From an uncultured Opitutia bacterium (GTDB lineage: Bacteria; Verrucomicrobiota; Verrucomicrobiia; Opitutales; Opitutaceae), in the NCBI GenBank assembly GCA_903855985.1, contig CAIOAO010000107.1:1-64000 (forward strand): a DNA stretch of 64,000 bases, given 5' to 3'. The position numbers were made by a program, and so were the translations under genes. Shown here piece after piece: positions 43,749 to 52,852 of this stretch. How positions within the stretch are numbered: the first letter of the stretch is position 1; each line of letters opens with the position of its first letter. Below the pieces are notes generated by a model. The model searched no databases. It saw nothing but the letters and a program-made list of their open reading frames with translations, and was not told the DNA's origin.

Positions 43749-44945
43749 ATGTCAGCGTCCGCCCGCGCCCCCACGTCCCTGCTTACGCTGCTTTGCTATG
43801 GGGCCATGATGTGTATCGCGATCGGGCTCAATTTGCTCCCGGTCTTCCTCACCACGATCAGCCGCACCTTCGGTGGTGCCGGCGGACTGACGCAGGAGCA
43901 ACTCGGCCGGCTGGGGGCCTTTGCCTTCGGCGGTCTTGTGGTCGGCATTGTCGTGACCGGGCCGCTGGCGGACCGGTGGGGTGCCAAGCCTTTTGCCCTG
44001 CTGGGCAACCTGCTCATTGCCCTGGGCCTGGTTGCGGCCGCGCTCGCGCCCAATTATTCGCTGCTCGGCGCCGCGGTCTTTTTCCTCGGACTTGGGGCCG
44101 GTCTGCTGGACATGGTGTTGAGTCCTGTCGTCGCCGCGCTCAATCCCACGCGCCGGTCGTCCGCCCTGAACTGGCTGCATTCCTTTTATTGTGTGGGGGC
44201 CGTGGTGACCATCTTGGCCGGGACGCTGGCGTTGCGGGCCGGTCTCGGCTGGCGGGCGACGTGCCTCGTGTTCCTGCCGCTCCCGGCCGGCTTGGCTGCG
44301 GCCTTTTGGGCCCTGACCTTCCCGGCCCTGTCGGTGGAGGGCTGCCGGATGTCGCTGCGCTCCCTGCTGCGGCGCGGATGGTTCTGGGCGGCGTTGGTGG
44401 CGATCTTTCTCGGCGGTGCCACCGAGGCCGGCATGGTGCAGTGGCTGCCGGCCTATGCGGAACTCTCACTCGGTTTCCCGGCATGGGTCGGCGGGGTCGC
44501 GTTGTTGCTCTTTTCCCTGGCGATGGCGGTCAGCCGGATGGGGGTGGGCGCCGCAGGTTCGCGGCTGGATGCCTATCGCGTGATGGCCTGGAGCTGCGGC
44601 CTGTCCACGCTGCTGTTTTTGGGTGGGGCCTTTCTGCCCGTGCCCCTCCTGGCGCTGGGTCTGTGCGTCGCCGTGGGGTTCACGGGCAGCTGTCTCTGGC
44701 CCACGATGCTCGCGGTGACCGCTGATCGTTACCCGGAAGGCGGCGCCAGCATGTACGGCGGGTTGGCGGCGCTTGGGAATGCGGGCGGCATCTGCATGCC
44801 GTGGATTGTGGGCTGGGTGGCGGACCACATGGATCTGCACTGGGGCCTGGCGGTGTCGGCGCTTGCCCCGGCGCTTATGCTGCCGCTGGTGCTGGCGCTC
44901 GGGGCAAGCCGTGCGTTGCCGCGGGCGAGTGCCGGCGCTGCCTGA
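43749..44945 (+). CDS. MFS transporter
   Basis: 398 residues, about 12 transmembrane helices. The MFS loop motif is GPLADRWGAKPFALLG. LGLGAGLLDMVLSPVVAALNP and NWLHSFYCVGAVV resemble sugar MFS carriers such as the fucose/FucP-like group. The substrate is not known. It starts 23 bases after the antiporter gene and is probably co-transcribed with it. Confidence 0.88.
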   Translation: MSASARAPTSLLTLLCYGAMMCIAIGLNLLPVFLTTISRTFGGAGGLTQEQLGRLGAFAFGGLVVGIVVTGPLADRWGAKPFALLGNLLIALGLVAAALAPNYSLLGAAVFFLGLGAGLLDMVLSPVVAALNPTRRSSALNWLHSFYCVGAVVTILAGTLALRAGLGWRATCLVFLPLPAGLAAAFWALTFPALSVEGCRMSLRSLLRRGWFWAALVAIFLGGATEAGMVQWLPAYAELSLGFPAWVGGVALLLFSLAMAVSRMGVGAAGSRLDAYRVMAWSCGLSTLLFLGGAFLPVPLLALGLCVAVGFTGSCLWPTMLAVTADRYPEGGASMYGGLAALGNAGGICMPWIVGWVADHMDLHWGLAVSALAPALMLPLVLALGASRALPRASAGAA

Positions 44946-44949
44946 TGTT

Positions 44950-45318
44950 TCAGGCGAAGAGTTTTTTCGCGCCGGGGATCGTCCAAGCCTTGGTAATGCG
45001 GCCGGCTGTCACCTCGTAGATCATGACGACCTCGATCTCGCCCGGACCCTCGGGAAACGTGCGCGTGACGCGCTCGTGGTCGATGACGGTGGCACCGGCG
45101 ACGATGCGATTAACCAGCGCGGCGCGGAGGTTGGGCTCCTGGAAACGGAGCGAGTACCGCTGGCGGAGCTCGGCGGTGCCGCGGGCCACGAGTTTCGAGG
45201 GGTGCTCGAACAACTCGGCGTCTTCGGCGTAGATGGCGACCAGGGCCTCGAGGTCCTTGGCATTGTAGGCGTCGAGCTGGCGCTGGACGACGGCTTCGGG
45301 ATGGAGGTCAGGTGTCAT
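44950..45318 (-). CDS. NTF2-like (SnoaL/ketosteroid isomerase fold) protein
   Basis: 122 residues. VVQRQLDAYNAKDLEALVAIYAEDAELFEHP is the opening helix-strand block of the SnoaL-like NTF2 fold, and the late VVMIYEVTAGRITKAW forms the final strands. Enzymatic or binding role unknown. Convergent with the MFS gene four bases away. Confidence 0.85.
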   Translation of the reverse strand: MTPDLHPEAVVQRQLDAYNAKDLEALVAIYAEDAELFEHPSKLVARGTAELRQRYSLRFQEPNLRAALVNRIVAGATVIDHERVTRTFPEGPGEIEVVMIYEVTAGRITKAWTIPGAKKLFA

Positions 45319-45368
45319 CGCTGGTCTGAATGGGGAAATTCCTCGGATACGGGGTCAGGATGGCGGCG

Positions 45369-45767
45369 CTAGGCTGGCTTCGCGAGCTCCAGCAAGTCCC
45401 AGCGATTCCCGTATAGATCGATGAAGACCGCCACCGTGCCGTAGGCCTCCACGCGCGGCGGCGCGGCGAATTTGACGCCCCGCTGCTGGTAGGCGTGGTA
45501 GTCGCGCCTGAAATCATCCGTGTAGAGAAAGAGGAAAACACGTCCACCTGTTTGCTGCCCGATGACGGCCTGCTGTTCCGGCGACACGGCTTTGGCGAGG
45601 AGCAGTCCCGTCTCGGATGAACCGGGCGGCGCGACCAGGACCCAGCGCTTTCCCGCGGCCTGCGCCCGGTCCTCCACCAGGCGAAAGCCCAGCACGCCGG
45701 TGTAGTAGGCGATGGCTTCGTCGTAGTCCCGCACCACGACTGACACGGCTGCGAGGTGTTGCTTCAT
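45369..45767 (-). CDS. Glyoxalase/bleomycin resistance (VOC) family protein
   Basis: 132 residues. VSVVVRDYDEAIAYYTGVLGFRLVED at the start and TVAVFIDLYGNRWDLLEL at the end are the two beta-alpha-beta-beta-beta modules of the vicinal oxygen chelate fold. Metal ligands would be H4 or nearby and the late Glu. Substrate unknown. Confidence 0.88.
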   Translation of the reverse strand: MKQHLAAVSVVVRDYDEAIAYYTGVLGFRLVEDRAQAAGKRWVLVAPPGSSETGLLLAKAVSPEQQAVIGQQTGGRVFLFLYTDDFRRDYHAYQQRGVKFAAPPRVEAYGTVAVFIDLYGNRWDLLELAKPA

Positions 45768-45860
45768 GAGGTTGGGCGGAGCCGATGAAGCCGGAGGGGA
45801 CTCCCGACAGGCAATCCGGAAACAAGCTCAGGGGGGGGGCCTGGATCCCGGCGAATGACG

Positions 45861-46340
45861 TTAGAGGCCCAGGTCCGACAGAGACGGATGCGCGTCGGGG
45901 CGGCGGCCCAGCGGCCAATGATACTTCCGGTCGCTCTCCGAGATCGGGAGGTCGTTGATGCTGGCGATGCGCCGCTGCATGAAGCCGTGAGCGTCGAATT
46001 CCCAGTTCTCATTGCCGTAGGAGCGAAACCAGTGGCCCGCGGCGTCGTGCCACTCGTAGGCAAAGCGCACGGCGATGCGGTTGCCGTGGAAGGCCCAGAG
46101 CTCCTTGATCAGGCGGTAATCGTGTTCCTTGCTCCATTTGCGGGTCAGAAACTCGACGATGGCCGGCCGGCCGGTGAGGAATTCGGAGCGGTTGCGCCAC
46201 GTGCTGTCCGGGGTGTAGGCGAGCGCAACCTTCTCCGGGCTGCGGGTGTTCCAAGCATCCTCCGCCAGACGGACCTTCTTGGCTGCCGACTCGGCGTCAA
46301 ACGGGGGGAGAGGCGGGCGGGGAGTTTCGGTGGAGTTCAT
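45861..46340 (-). CDS. DUF1348 / NTF2-like protein
   Basis: 159 residues. [57 protein letters not shown] and [27 protein letters not shown] are strongly conserved in the DUF1348 family, an NTF2-like fold of unknown role. Start ATG 46340. A run of nine G residues at 45831-45839 lies just downstream of its stop, a place where sequence length is easily misread. Confidence 0.9.
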   Translation of the reverse strand: MNSTETPRPPLPPFDAESAAKKVRLAEDAWNTRSPEKVALAYTPDSTWRNRSEFLTGRPAIVEFLTRKWSKEHDYRLIKELWAFHGNRIAVRFAYEWHDAAGHWFRSYGNENWEFDAHGFMQRRIASINDLPISESDRKYHWPLGRRPDAHPSLSDLGL

Positions 46341-46363
46341 GGGTAAAATGACCTGGCGCCAGA

Positions 46364-46681
46364 TCAGGCAGACCTTCGCGATCTCAGCAGCGATACCGCC
46401 CAGACGACCGCGGTACCCCAGAGCATGCTGTTGGCGGCAAGTGGGATGTAACCCTGCAGGCCGGAAAACCACTTAAGCGTGCCGAGTTTTTGGAGAGGAA
46501 GCAGTGGAGCTGTAAGGATGGGCAAGAGCGTGTTGGCAAAATGACCCACCCATGAACCAGCATGGCCCTCAATTCGGGCGGATGAATCCCCAAACGCCAT
46601 CAACGCGCAGACGAGCGTCGCCAGCAGGTGCAAAAGAGCCACAGACCCAACGGTAAGTATGCAGGAGCGTGGTGTGGCCAT
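46364..46681 (-). CDS. Small membrane protein, unknown
   Basis: 105 residues. Hydrophobic segments at about 8-30 and 82-98, with a weaker one near 48-66. No family recognised. ATG 46681 (MATPRSC) is more plausible than the upstream start at 46726, which adds a charged tail. It is in the gap between glutamate dehydrogenase and the DUF1348 gene. Confidence 0.55.
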   Translation of the reverse strand: MATPRSCILTVGSVALLHLLATLVCALMAFGDSSARIEGHAGSWVGHFANTLLPILTAPLLPLQKLGTLKWFSGLQGYIPLAANSMLWGTAVVWAVSLLRSRRSA

Positions 46682-46726
46682 CTTTCTCCCCTTGCCCGGA
46701 GTATTTTGACTGCGAAACACCGGCAC

Positions 46727-48001
46727 TTACGGGAACAGCCCCCGCGCAGCTTTGGCCTCGGCGACGCGGCCGATGCCGAGGGTGAGGGCGGCGAGGCGGC
46801 GGCTGAACTTGAACTTCCGCTTCTGGGCGTCGACGGAGTCCTTGGCCCGGTCGAGCATCACGAAGAGCTTCTGCATGACCTCGTCGCGGCTCCAATAGAA
46901 GCTCGAGAGGTTCTGCAGCCACTCGAAGTACGACACGATCACGCCGCCGGAATTGCAGAGCACGTCGGGGATGAGTTCGATGTCACCGCGGTCCTCGATG
47001 ATCTTGTCGGCAGCATTGGTCGTCGGTCCATTGGCGGCCTCGGCGAGCAGGCGGCACTGGAGCTTCTTGGCGTTCTTGTCGGTGATCACGCGCTCGAGCG
47101 CGGCCGGCACGAGGACGGTGCACTTCAGCTCGAGGAGCTTCTCGTTGGAGATGGGCTCGGCGCCGTCGAAGTCCTTCAGGACCTTGGCATAGGCGACGTA
47201 GGCGAGGGCCTTCTTGATGTTGATGCCCTTGGCGTTGTAGACGCCGCCGGTGTAGTCGGAGATTGCGATGATCTTCGCGCCGTAAGCCTCGAGGGCGAGG
47301 GCGGTCTCGCTGCCGACGTTGCCGAAGCCCTGGATCGAGACCGTGGCCTTGTTGATCGGGATCTTCATGTCCTCGAGGTACTTCTTGATGAGGTAGGCGA
47401 CGCCGGCGCCGGTAGCCTCGCGGCGGCCCTGGGAGCCGCCGAGGGCGATGGGCTTGCCGGTGACGACAGCCGGGGAGAGGTGGCCAACGTGGGTGGAGTA
47501 GGTGTCCATCATCCAGCCCATGATCTTCTCATTGGTGCCAACATCGGGCGCGGGGACATCGGTGTGCGGCCCGAGGAAGTTGACCATTTCCTGCATGTAG
47601 CGGCGGGAAAGGTGCTCGAGTTCGCCCTCGGAGAGCAGCTTCGGATCAACGATCACGCCGCCCTTGGCGCCGCCGTAGGGCAGGCCGACGAGGGAGCACT
47701 TCCAGCTCATCCACATGGCGAGCGCAGCGACTTCGCCGATGGTGACGTCCTGGTGGAAACGGATACCGCCCTTGGACGGGCCGGTGGAGAGGTTGTGTTG
47801 GACGCGGTAGCCCTCGAAGACGGTCACGCTGCCGTCGAGCCGGCGGACGGGCAGGCTGACGGCGAGGCAGCGACGCGGGTACTTGGTACGGTCGCGGATG
47901 GCCTCGGGCAGGCTGATGGCGTCGGCGGCCTGGTCGAACTGGCGGCAGGCCATGGTGAAGACGTCGGAGCTGTACAGGGAAGAGATGATAGCTTTGGACA
48001 T
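46727..48001 (-). CDS. gdhA: Glu/Leu/Phe/Val dehydrogenase, glutamate dehydrogenase
   Basis: 424 residues. Substrate pocket GPSKGGIRFHQDV and the catalytic lysine in LPYGGAKGGV are clear, as is the nucleotide-binding block SIQGFGNVGSETAL. DVPAPDVGTNEKIMGWMMD is typical of hexameric GDHs of about 420 residues. It interconverts glutamate and 2-oxoglutarate; cofactor preference is not fixed by what I can see. Start ATG 48001 (MSKAIIS). Confidence 0.94.
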   Translation of the reverse strand: MSKAIISSLYSSDVFTMACRQFDQAADAISLPEAIRDRTKYPRRCLAVSLPVRRLDGSVTVFEGYRVQHNLSTGPSKGGIRFHQDVTIGEVAALAMWMSWKCSLVGLPYGGAKGGVIVDPKLLSEGELEHLSRRYMQEMVNFLGPHTDVPAPDVGTNEKIMGWMMDTYSTHVGHLSPAVVTGKPIALGGSQGRREATGAGVAYLIKKYLEDMKIPINKATVSIQGFGNVGSETALALEAYGAKIIAISDYTGGVYNAKGINIKKALAYVAYAKVLKDFDGAEPISNEKLLELKCTVLVPAALERVITDKNAKKLQCRLLAEAANGPTTNAADKIIEDRGDIELIPDVLCNSGGVIVSYFEWLQNLSSFYWSRDEVMQKLFVMLDRAKDSVDAQKRKFKFSRRLAALTLGIGRVAEAKAARGLFP

Positions 48002-48182
48002 GGAACTAAGTGGTTGATGACGGAGGGGTACCGTTTCGAATGAGGGGAAGATGGGTGGAATCAGGGGTTTTAGCAATTGGGTTCGGGCGAGGAGAATTGG
48101 TGAATCTGGACACTTATCAGGCTAAAAACGGGGGATGATAGATGTAGAGGTTACGGCAAATTTTCGGAACGCAGCCTGTGTT

Positions 48183-48200
48183 TTAAGGGGAAGCCAGGAA
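48183..48200. repeat. Left inverted repeat flanking the GxxExxY gene
   Basis: TTAAGGGGAAGCCAGGAA. The reverse complement of 48612-48629 matches it at 17 of 18 bases. It ends 14 bases before the gene's ATG. Confidence 0.75.
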
Positions 48201-48214
48201 ACCAGGAGAAAGAC

Positions 48215-48595
48215 ATGGATCAGGAAGAGTTGACGGGGAAAATCATCGGAGTGGCGATTTGGGTTCATCGGGAGCTGGGCCCGGGCTATTTGGAATCGAT
48301 TTATGAAGAAGCGATGTGCATCGAACTCGCAGCAATCGGACTGGGGTTCGTCCGACAGATGCCGGTGGAGATCCGCTATCGAGAGCAACGCGTCGGCGAG
48401 CACCGACTGGATCTACTGGTCGAAGGCGTAGTGGTCATCGAGCTGAAGGCGGTGACAGAGTTTCAGGACATCTTTTATGCGACGCTACGCTCCTATCTCC
48501 GTGCGACTGGAAAGCCAATTGGCCTGCTGCTGAATTTTGCCTCCGTCACGGTGCAGACCAGAAGGATCGGACCAAATTTGCCCTCACGCATTTAG
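48215..48595 (+). CDS. GxxExxY protein (PD-(D/E)XK nuclease-like)
   Basis: 126 residues. The name motif is GPGYLESIYEEA. The core RLDLLVEGVVVIELKAV holds the D and E-x-K pattern of the PD-(D/E)XK superfamily. The family is widespread and often present in many copies, with no established role. Unlike most neighbours, the gene has a strong Shine-Dalgarno (AGGAGA) six bases before ATG and is less GC-rich. An inverted repeat brackets it on both sides, which suggests a transferable unit. Confidence 0.9.
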   Translation: MDQEELTGKIIGVAIWVHRELGPGYLESIYEEAMCIELAAIGLGFVRQMPVEIRYREQRVGEHRLDLLVEGVVVIELKAVTEFQDIFYATLRSYLRATGKPIGLLLNFASVTVQTRRIGPNLPSRI

Positions 48596-48611
48596 AGGAT
48601 CGTTTCCCCGC

Positions 48612-48629
48612 TTCCTGGCCTCCCCTTAA
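48612..48629. repeat. Right inverted repeat flanking the GxxExxY gene
   Basis: TTCCTGGCCTCCCCTTAA, the inverted partner of 48183-48200 (17 of 18). It starts 16 bases after the GxxExxY stop codon and ends 59 bases before uvrB. Confidence 0.75.
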
Positions 48630-48688
48630 GAATCCGCCGTTTGGGCCCGGCTTGCCTTCGCCCGGATAGCGGATTGCTTCCCGGGTTC

Positions 48689-50707
48689 ATGGCTTCGCTC
48701 TTCAAACTGCATTCCGACTACGAGCCCAAGGGCGACCAGCCGGAGGCGATCAGGCAGCTGGTGGCTTCGATCCGCGCGGGAAACAAGGACCAGACGCTGC
48801 TGGGCGTCACGGGCTCGGGAAAGACCTTCACGATGGCGAACGTGATCCAGCAGCTCGACCGGCCGACATTGATCATCTCCCACAACAAGACGCTCGCGGC
48901 GCAGCTGTACTCGGAGTTCAAGGCCTTCTTTCCCGAGGCGGCGGTCGAGTATTTCGTCAGCTACTATGACTACTACCAGCCCGAGGCGTACGTTCCTTCC
49001 AGCGACACCTTTATTGAGAAGGATTCGTCGATCAATGAGGAGATCGAGCGGCTGCGCATCTCGACAACGAGTTCCCTGGTGTCACGGCGCGACGTGATCG
49101 TGGTGGCGAGCGTGTCCTGCATCTACGGCCTCGGCTCGCCCGAGGAGTTCACGGCGATGCGCATTCCGCTCCGGCGGGGCGAGGCGTATGGCCGGCACAA
49201 GCTGCTGGAAGGCCTTGTGGACAACATTTACGAGCGCAACGACATCGAGCTGAAGCCCGGGCGGTTCCGCGTGCGGGGCGATGTGGTGGACATCATGCCG
49301 GCGTACCTGGAGCACGGGCTGCGGGTGGAGTTCTTTGGCGACGAGGTGGAAGCGCTGAGCGAGTTCGACCCATTGACGGGCGAGGTGCTGCGGAAGCTGG
49401 ACCAGTTCGATCTCTACCCGGCGAACCAGTATGTCACCAGCCGGGGCAAGCTCACGCCGGCGATCTCCGCCATCAAGGCGGAGCTGGATGAACGGGTGGC
49501 GTTTTTTGAGAAAAACGAGCAGTTCCTCGAGGCCCAGCGCATCCGGATGCGGACCAACTACGACCTCGAGATGCTGCAGGAGATGGGGTTTTGCAGCGGC
49601 ATCGAGAATTACTCGCGTCACCTGATCGCCCGGAAACCGGGCGACCGGCCGTTTTGCCTGATCGATTTCTTTCCAAAGGATTTTCTCCTGATGATCGACG
49701 AGAGCCATGCGACCGTTTCGCAGATCGGCGGCATGTCCAACGGCGACCGGGCGCGCAAGACGACCTTGGTGAATTTCGGCTTCCGGCTGCCCTCGGCCCT
49801 GGACAACCGCCCACAGACGTTCGACGAGTTCCGACAGATCACGGGACAGACGCTGTACGTGTCGGCGACGCCGGCGGAATTTGAAATGAGCCGGTCCACG
49901 GTGGTGGCGGAGCAACTAATCCGCCCGACGGGCCTGCTCGACCCCGAGATCACGCTGCGTCCGACGAAGAACCAGGTGGAGGACCTCATCGGGGAAATCC
50001 GCCTGGCGACGGCGGTCGGCGAGCGCGTGCTCGTGACGACGCTCACGAAACGCCTGTCGGAGGACCTGACGACCTACCTGCGCGAGGCGAAGATCCGGGT
50101 CGAGTACCTGCACTCGGACATCGATGCGATCGAGCGGGTGGAGATCCTGCGCAACCTGCGGCTGGGCAACTTTGACGTGCTGATCGGGATCAATCTCCTG
50201 CGCGAAGGCCTCGACCTGCCGGAGGTGGCGCTGGTGGCGATCCTCGATGCGGACAAGGAGGGCTTTCTGCGCAGTGAGACGAGCCTGATCCAGACCGCGG
50301 GCCGGGCGGCGCGGCACGAGAAGGGCCGGGTGATCTTTTACGCCGACCGGCAGACGGAATCCATCAAGCGCACGATGGCGACGGTGGCGCACCGGCGGGA
50401 GAAGCAGATTGCATACAACCTGGAGCACGGCATCACGCCGCAGAGCGTGAAGCGCGGTGTGCAGGCGAGCCTGCACTCGTACGATGGCACGGGTGAGGCG
50501 GCGGAGCCGGCGGTCGCGGAGGCCGTGGATGATGTGGCGGCGGTGATTGCCGAGCTGGAGGACGAAATGCAGGAGGCGGCGGGCCGACTCGAGTTCGAGC
50601 GGGCGGCGGTGATGCGCGACCAGATCAATGCGTTGAAGAGCGGCGACTACAAACGCGGCGCGAAGCCCGCGGCGTATCCGGCCAATAAAAAGCGCCGGCG
50701 TGGTTAG
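48689..50707 (+). CDS. uvrB: Excinuclease ABC subunit B
   Basis: 672 residues. UvrB loads onto damaged DNA in nucleotide excision repair. Walker A GVTGSGKT is at 39-46; the beta-hairpin block [21 protein letters not shown] is diagnostic. Helicase motifs include [10 protein letters not shown] and [13 protein letters not shown]. The C-terminal UVR motif that binds UvrC is present ([24 protein letters not shown]). Start ATG 48689 (MASLFKLH). Confidence 0.97.
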   Translation: MASLFKLHSDYEPKGDQPEAIRQLVASIRAGNKDQTLLGVTGSGKTFTMANVIQQLDRPTLIISHNKTLAAQLYSEFKAFFPEAAVEYFVSYYDYYQPEAYVPSSDTFIEKDSSINEEIERLRISTTSSLVSRRDVIVVASVSCIYGLGSPEEFTAMRIPLRRGEAYGRHKLLEGLVDNIYERNDIELKPGRFRVRGDVVDIMPAYLEHGLRVEFFGDEVEALSEFDPLTGEVLRKLDQFDLYPANQYVTSRGKLTPAISAIKAELDERVAFFEKNEQFLEAQRIRMRTNYDLEMLQEMGFCSGIENYSRHLIARKPGDRPFCLIDFFPKDFLLMIDESHATVSQIGGMSNGDRARKTTLVNFGFRLPSALDNRPQTFDEFRQITGQTLYVSATPAEFEMSRSTVVAEQLIRPTGLLDPEITLRPTKNQVEDLIGEIRLATAVGERVLVTTLTKRLSEDLTTYLREAKIRVEYLHSDIDAIERVEILRNLRLGNFDVLIGINLLREGLDLPEVALVAILDADKEGFLRSETSLIQTAGRAARHEKGRVIFYADRQTESIKRTMATVAHRREKQIAYNLEHGITPQSVKRGVQASLHSYDGTGEAAEPAVAEAVDDVAAVIAELEDEMQEAAGRLEFERAAVMRDQINALKSGDYKRGAKPAAYPANKKRRRG

Positions 50708-50714
50708 CCGGCGC
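50687..50714 (-). terminator. Rho-independent terminator of the 50758-51030 gene
   Basis: A perfect 8-bp stem (50692-50699 with 50707-50714, GCGCCGGC) with a seven-base loop is followed on the minus strand by five U residues. It overlaps the final codons of uvrB. Without the U tract on the plus strand it may still impede uvrB transcripts. Confidence 0.75.
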
Positions 50715-50757
50715 GAAATAGAACGGAGGCGGGAAGCGAACGGCGCCCAGTCGGGGA

Positions 50758-51030
50758 TTAGTTGCCCTTGGGCTGGGTGACACCGCTCCGCTGGGCGTTC
50801 CGCATGGCTTCCTGGGTGGCCTCCGTTTCCTTGACGCTGGCCTTGGCCTGGTCCTTGGGAATCCGGATCGGAAGGTTGCTCCCGACCGGGTAATAATCGA
50901 CGTAATCGTCCTTGTTCTCCTTGGCCTTCTTGGACTCGGCCTTGACGCGTTCGCTGGCGCATGCCGCCAGCAGCAGGGTGACAAGGGCGCCGACCATCAA
51001 GGAGCGCAGCAGGGTAGGCAGGGTCTTCAT
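50758..51030 (-). CDS. Small lipoprotein, unknown
   Basis: 90 residues with a lipoprotein signal peptide (lipobox LLAAC, Cys about 24). The mature part is short, hydrophilic and rich in Lys and Glu, with DDYVDYYPVGSNLPIRIPKD in the middle. It follows hpt by 43 bases on the same strand and may share its transcript. Function not recognised. Confidence 0.75.
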   Translation of the reverse strand: MKTLPTLLRSLMVGALVTLLLAACASERVKAESKKAKENKDDYVDYYPVGSNLPIRIPKDQAKASVKETEATQEAMRNAQRSGVTQPKGN

Positions 51031-51073
51031 TTAGGAATTGGGGAAAGTGACGGGGTGGTTGCGTGCAGAGAGG

Positions 51074-51625
51074 TCAAAGCTGGGGCTTTAGCACGCCGAT
51101 GTAGGGCAGGTTGCGGTAGCGCTCGGCATAATCCAGGCCATAGCCGACGACGAACTTGTCGGGGATCTCGAAGCCGACGAGGTCGGCCTCGAACGGCACC
51201 TGGCGGCGGCCTTTTTTGTCGAGCAGGACGCAGACGCGCATGCTGGCGGGGTTCAGGCCGCGGATCATCGAGGAGATGAGCGAGAGGGTTTTGCCGGTGT
51301 CGAGGATGTCATCCACGATCAGCACATGGCGGCCGGCGACATCGAGGGTCAGGCCGTGCACCATCTTGGGGGTGCCGTGGGATTCCGTGGCGCTGCCGTA
51401 GCTGGTGGTGCGGATGCAGTCGAGCCGCACGGCGTTGTCCACCTGGCGCAAAAGGTCGGCAGTGAAGAGAATGGCACCGTTCATGATGGCGATGACGGTG
51501 ATCTCCTCGTTGCCGTACAGGCGCTTCAGGTCGCGGCCGAGGGCCTCGACTCGCTGGCGGATGGCGGGCTCGGTGACGAGGACGCTCTCGACGTCGGGAT
51601 GAAGGGGGGCGGAAGGTGAGGCCAT
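51074..51625 (-). CDS. hpt: Hypoxanthine phosphoribosyltransferase
   Basis: 183 residues. Purine salvage enzyme transferring phosphoribose from PRPP. The PRPP motif is VLIVDDILDTGKTL; AIMNGAILFTADLLRQ and the flexible-loop RTTSYGSAT are also typical, as is VGFEIPDKFVVGYGLDYAERYRNLP near the end. Confidence 0.95.
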   Translation of the reverse strand: MASPSAPLHPDVESVLVTEPAIRQRVEALGRDLKRLYGNEEITVIAIMNGAILFTADLLRQVDNAVRLDCIRTTSYGSATESHGTPKMVHGLTLDVAGRHVLIVDDILDTGKTLSLISSMIRGLNPASMRVCVLLDKKGRRQVPFEADLVGFEIPDKFVVGYGLDYAERYRNLPYIGVLKPQL

Positions 51626-51774
51626 GGGCGGACCCCGAGCCAGACAAGGGCCGGCGGCCGTGGCAACGGCGATTCCTGCGGAGGGTTTATTCCTTTGACT
51701 CAGCCTACGGCGAAATCTTGCTTCGGCCTCACTTCCGCGCGGCCCGCCTTCGCCAGGGGTTCGGCGCGGTAAAC

Positions 51775-52845
51775 ATGATCTCCATTCGCATTCAGAATCT
51801 CACCAAGCGGTTTGGCGCGGTGACGGCGGTGCAGCAGCTCGATCTCACCATCGGGGGCGGCGAGCTGTTTTTCCTGCTGGGCCCGAGCGGCTGCGGCAAA
51901 ACCACGCTGCTGCGCTGCCTGGCGGGGTTCTACATCCCGGATGAGGGCAAAATCTACTTTGGGGACGAGGACGTCACGCGGCTCGCACCTCACAAGCGCA
52001 ACACCGGGATGATGTTCCAGAGCTACGCGCTCTGGCCGCACATGACGGTGGCGGAGAACGTGGCCTTCGGGCTCGAGCAGCGCAAGGTGTCCAAGGACGA
52101 CATCCGGAAACGCGTGGGCGAGGCACTCGAGTCGGTCCGCATGGGCGAATATGCCGGGCGCAAGCCCAACGAGCTTTCCGGCGGCCAGCAGCAGCGCGTG
52201 GCGCTGGCGCGGGCGCTGGTGATCCGGCCGCGCTGCCTGCTGCTCGACGAGCCGCTGTCGAACCTCGACGCCAAACTCCGGCTGGAGATGCGCGCGGAGA
52301 TCCGCCGGGTCTGCAAGGAGTTCAAGCTGACGACGGTCTATGTGACGCACGACCAGAAGGAGGCGCTGTCCATTTCCGACCGCATCGCGATGATGGACAG
52401 CGGGCGCATCCTGCAGGTGGGCACTCCCCGCGAAATGTACCGCCGGCCCGCCTGCCGGACGGTGGCGAACTTCATCGGGGAGACGGATTTTCTCGCCGGC
52501 AAGGTGCTGGGACTCGCCGGCGGCCTGGTCACCGTGGAAACGCCCATCGGCCGGCTGGAAGGCGTGCTCGGCGATCCGCAGGCGGCACCCGCGGTGGGGT
52601 CAGCGGTGACGGTCTCGATCCGGCCGGAGTGCTGGACGCTCAGCCGGGAGGCCACGGGCCGCAACGCGGTGAAAGGCCGGATCGGCGAGTGCGTGTACCT
52701 CGGCGAGGTCGCGCAGTATGGCTTTGTGACGGCGGGCGGGCGGCTGAAGATTTTCGAGCTCAACCCGCGCTTTGTGGACCAGGCGGCCCGCGGGGAGCTG
52801 TGGGCCAGCGTGGAGCCGGAGGACGTCGTGGTGCTGGTGGCCTGA
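51775..52845 (+). CDS. ABC transporter ATPase (FbpC/PotA type)
   Basis: 356 residues. Walker A is GPSGCGKTT, signature ELSGGQQQRVALARAL, Walker B LLLDEPLSNLDAK, H-loop YVTHDQKEA. The C-terminal 120 residues form a TOBE/OB regulatory domain. This matches importers of ferric iron, spermidine or phosphonate. I begin at ATG 51775 (MISIRIQN). It is followed seven bases later by a binding protein; no permease is adjacent. Confidence 0.92.
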   Translation: MISIRIQNLTKRFGAVTAVQQLDLTIGGGELFFLLGPSGCGKTTLLRCLAGFYIPDEGKIYFGDEDVTRLAPHKRNTGMMFQSYALWPHMTVAENVAFGLEQRKVSKDDIRKRVGEALESVRMGEYAGRKPNELSGGQQQRVALARALVIRPRCLLLDEPLSNLDAKLRLEMRAEIRRVCKEFKLTTVYVTHDQKEALSISDRIAMMDSGRILQVGTPREMYRRPACRTVANFIGETDFLAGKVLGLAGGLVTVETPIGRLEGVLGDPQAAPAVGSAVTVSIRPECWTLSREATGRNAVKGRIGECVYLGEVAQYGFVTAGGRLKIFELNPRFVDQAARGELWASVEPEDVVVLVA

Positions 52846-52852
52846 GCGCGCC

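Noticed and set aside
42214-43749. A 511-residue open frame on the minus strand
   Set aside because: Antisense to the Na+/H+ antiporter gene, with shadow-type composition.
45831-45839. A run of nine G residues as a phase-variation tract
   Set aside because: It lies in a non-coding gap after a stop codon with no promoter nearby, so switching of a gene is not supported.
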